Shown: one piece after another, positions 5,910-6,659 of the stretch | How the letters are laid out: the number at the start of each line of letters is the position of its first letter | Position numbering within the stretch: position 1 is the stretch's first letter | Source: an uncultured Clostridia bacterium | GTDB taxonomy: Bacteria; Bacillota; Clostridia; TANB77; CAG-508 | Direction of reading: 5' to 3' | DNA length: 6,659 nucleotides | Assembly: GCA_947623615.1 (NCBI GenBank) | Contig: CANQHH010000071.1 | Location: 1 to 6,659, forward strand | Made by a program: the position numbers and the translations under genes | The notes under the pieces: generated by a model | The model's database searches: none | Seen by the model: the letters and a program-made list of their open reading frames with translations, nothing else | Told to the model about the DNA's origin: nothing

Positions 5910-6659
5910 ATGTTTAGTTGGGGACAAGATATAGGTATAGACTTAGGAACTGCAACAGTAATAGCATATGTGAAAGGAAAAGGGATTGTGTTAAGAGAGC
6001 CTTCTGTTGTTGCTGTAGATAATAATACTGGAGAAGTTTTAGCTGTGGGAAAGGAAGCAAGAAGAATGTTACGGAAGAACTCCGGGTAATATTGTTGCAA
6101 CAAGACCTTTACGAGAAGGAGTTATTTCTAATTATACTGTAACAGAAAAAATGCTTAAGTATTTTATAAATAGAGTATGTGGTAGATTTGTATTTGCACC
6201 AAGAATAATGATTTGCATACCATCACAAGTAACAGAAGTAGAAAAAAAAGCAGTTATAGATGCAGCATCACAAGCAGGAGCAAGAAAAGTTTATTTAATA
6301 GAAGAGCCAATTGCTGCAGCAATTGGAGCTGGTATAGATATATCAAAGCCATGTGGAAATATGGTTGTAGATATAGGCGGAGGAACAACTGATATAGCAG
6401 TTATTTCTTTAGGTGGATCAGTTGTAAGTGAGTCACTAAAAGTAGCAGGTGACAAATTTGATGAAGCTATAGTAAAATATATTAAGAAAAAGCATAATGT
6501 TATGATTGGAGAAAGAACAGCGGAAGATCTAAAAATAAATATAGGCTGTGTATATCCTAAAATTCAAGATATGGATATGGATATAAGAGGCAGGGATTTA
6601 ATAACAGGACTTCCAAAAACAATTACAATCCATTCAAGCGAAATGCTAGAAGCACTTAT
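5910..6659 (+). pseudogene. mreB: Rod shape-determining protein MreB/Mbl, frameshifted by one inserted base and cut by the window end
   Basis: Bacterial actin homologue that forms membrane-bound filaments guiding lateral cell-wall synthesis. The first part (5910-6071) reads MFSWGQDIGIDLGTA, containing the phosphate-1 loop, then VKGKGIVLREPSVVA and EARRML. One extra base at about 6072 then puts the frame into a TAA at 6087. In the next frame, from 6073, the protein continues exactly as expected: GRTPGNIVATRPL, EEPIAAAIGAG, the phosphate-2 loop VVDIGGGTTDIAVIS, then IGERTAEDLKI and GRDLITGLPKTI, open to the window end. About 249 of the usual 330-345 residues are covered. The DIGIDLGTA-V start and EARRMLGRTPGNIVA resemble Mbl of Bacillus as much as MreB, so the paralogue is not settled. 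The start is supported by AGGAAG at 5898-5903. The reading frame is otherwise undamaged, which favours a recent mutation or a sequence error over an old pseudogene. Confidence 0.9.
6069..6089 (+). other. Frameshift site in mreB/mbl: probable extra C at 6072 and resulting TAA
   Basis: The reading is ATG TTA then C then GGA AGA ACT CCG GGT. Removing C6072 restores the invariant family string M-L-G-R-T-P-G-N. With it, frame 0 reads LRKNSG then TAA (6087-6089). The site is not in a homopolymer run. It could be a real mutation, an assembly error or, less likely, a +1 recoding site with a Gly GGG codon before the stop. Confidence 0.85.

Noticed and set aside
5583..6103. Two overlapping minus-strand open frames of 114 and 94 codons
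   Set aside because: They lie opposite the membrane-protein gene, the gap and mreB/mbl. Their translations are rich in Ile/Phe/Leu/Ser as expected from AT-rich antisense, and no family features are seen. The terminator and promoter for + strand genes fall inside them.

Overview
The window reads as a piece of chromosome from a low-GC member of the Bacillota, most likely a clostridial-type organism. The bases are strongly AT-rich, ribosome binding sites are strong AGGAGG-type sites, and TGG is used for Trp with TAA/TAG stops. The gene families are those of a Gram-positive chromosome: Obg, a Bacillota-type LexA and MreB/Mbl. All genes are on the + strand. There are no tRNA or rRNA genes, CRISPR arrays or insertion sequences.

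Layout. Positions 1-2176 hold a metal (Zn/Mn-type) ABC importer: the C-terminal part of the binding lipoprotein (znuA-like, cut by the window start), the ATPase (znuC) and the ABC-3 family permease (znuB). trpS (2209-3219) and obg (3249-4520) follow with short gaps, so 1-4520 may be one long transcription unit. It ends at an AT-rich hairpin terminator (4529-4560). A sigma-A-type promoter whose -35 box lies inside that terminator's right arm drives lexA (4606-5277) and a small single-pass membrane protein (5302-5727). A second hairpin terminator (5729-5765) closes that unit. A well-formed promoter (5809-5837) then leads to an mreB/mbl gene that runs off the window end and carries a one-base insertion.

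Functionally this is mostly housekeeping: metal uptake, Trp-tRNA charging, a ribosome-associated GTPase, SOS control and cell-wall elongation. The points worth a second look are: (i) the metal importer looks like a divergent subtype, with the binding-protein His/Glu ligand apparently replaced by Asn and a Cys/His-rich ATPase N-terminus; (ii) TrpRS has a Cys pattern close to the [4Fe-4S] motif of Thermotoga TrpRS; (iii) a short G-rich repeat supplies the last eight residues of ZnuB; (iv) the lexA promoter is nested in the obg terminator and has no visible classical DinR/LexA box; (v) mreB/mbl is frameshifted by one base. I did not find a clearly new multi-gene system.
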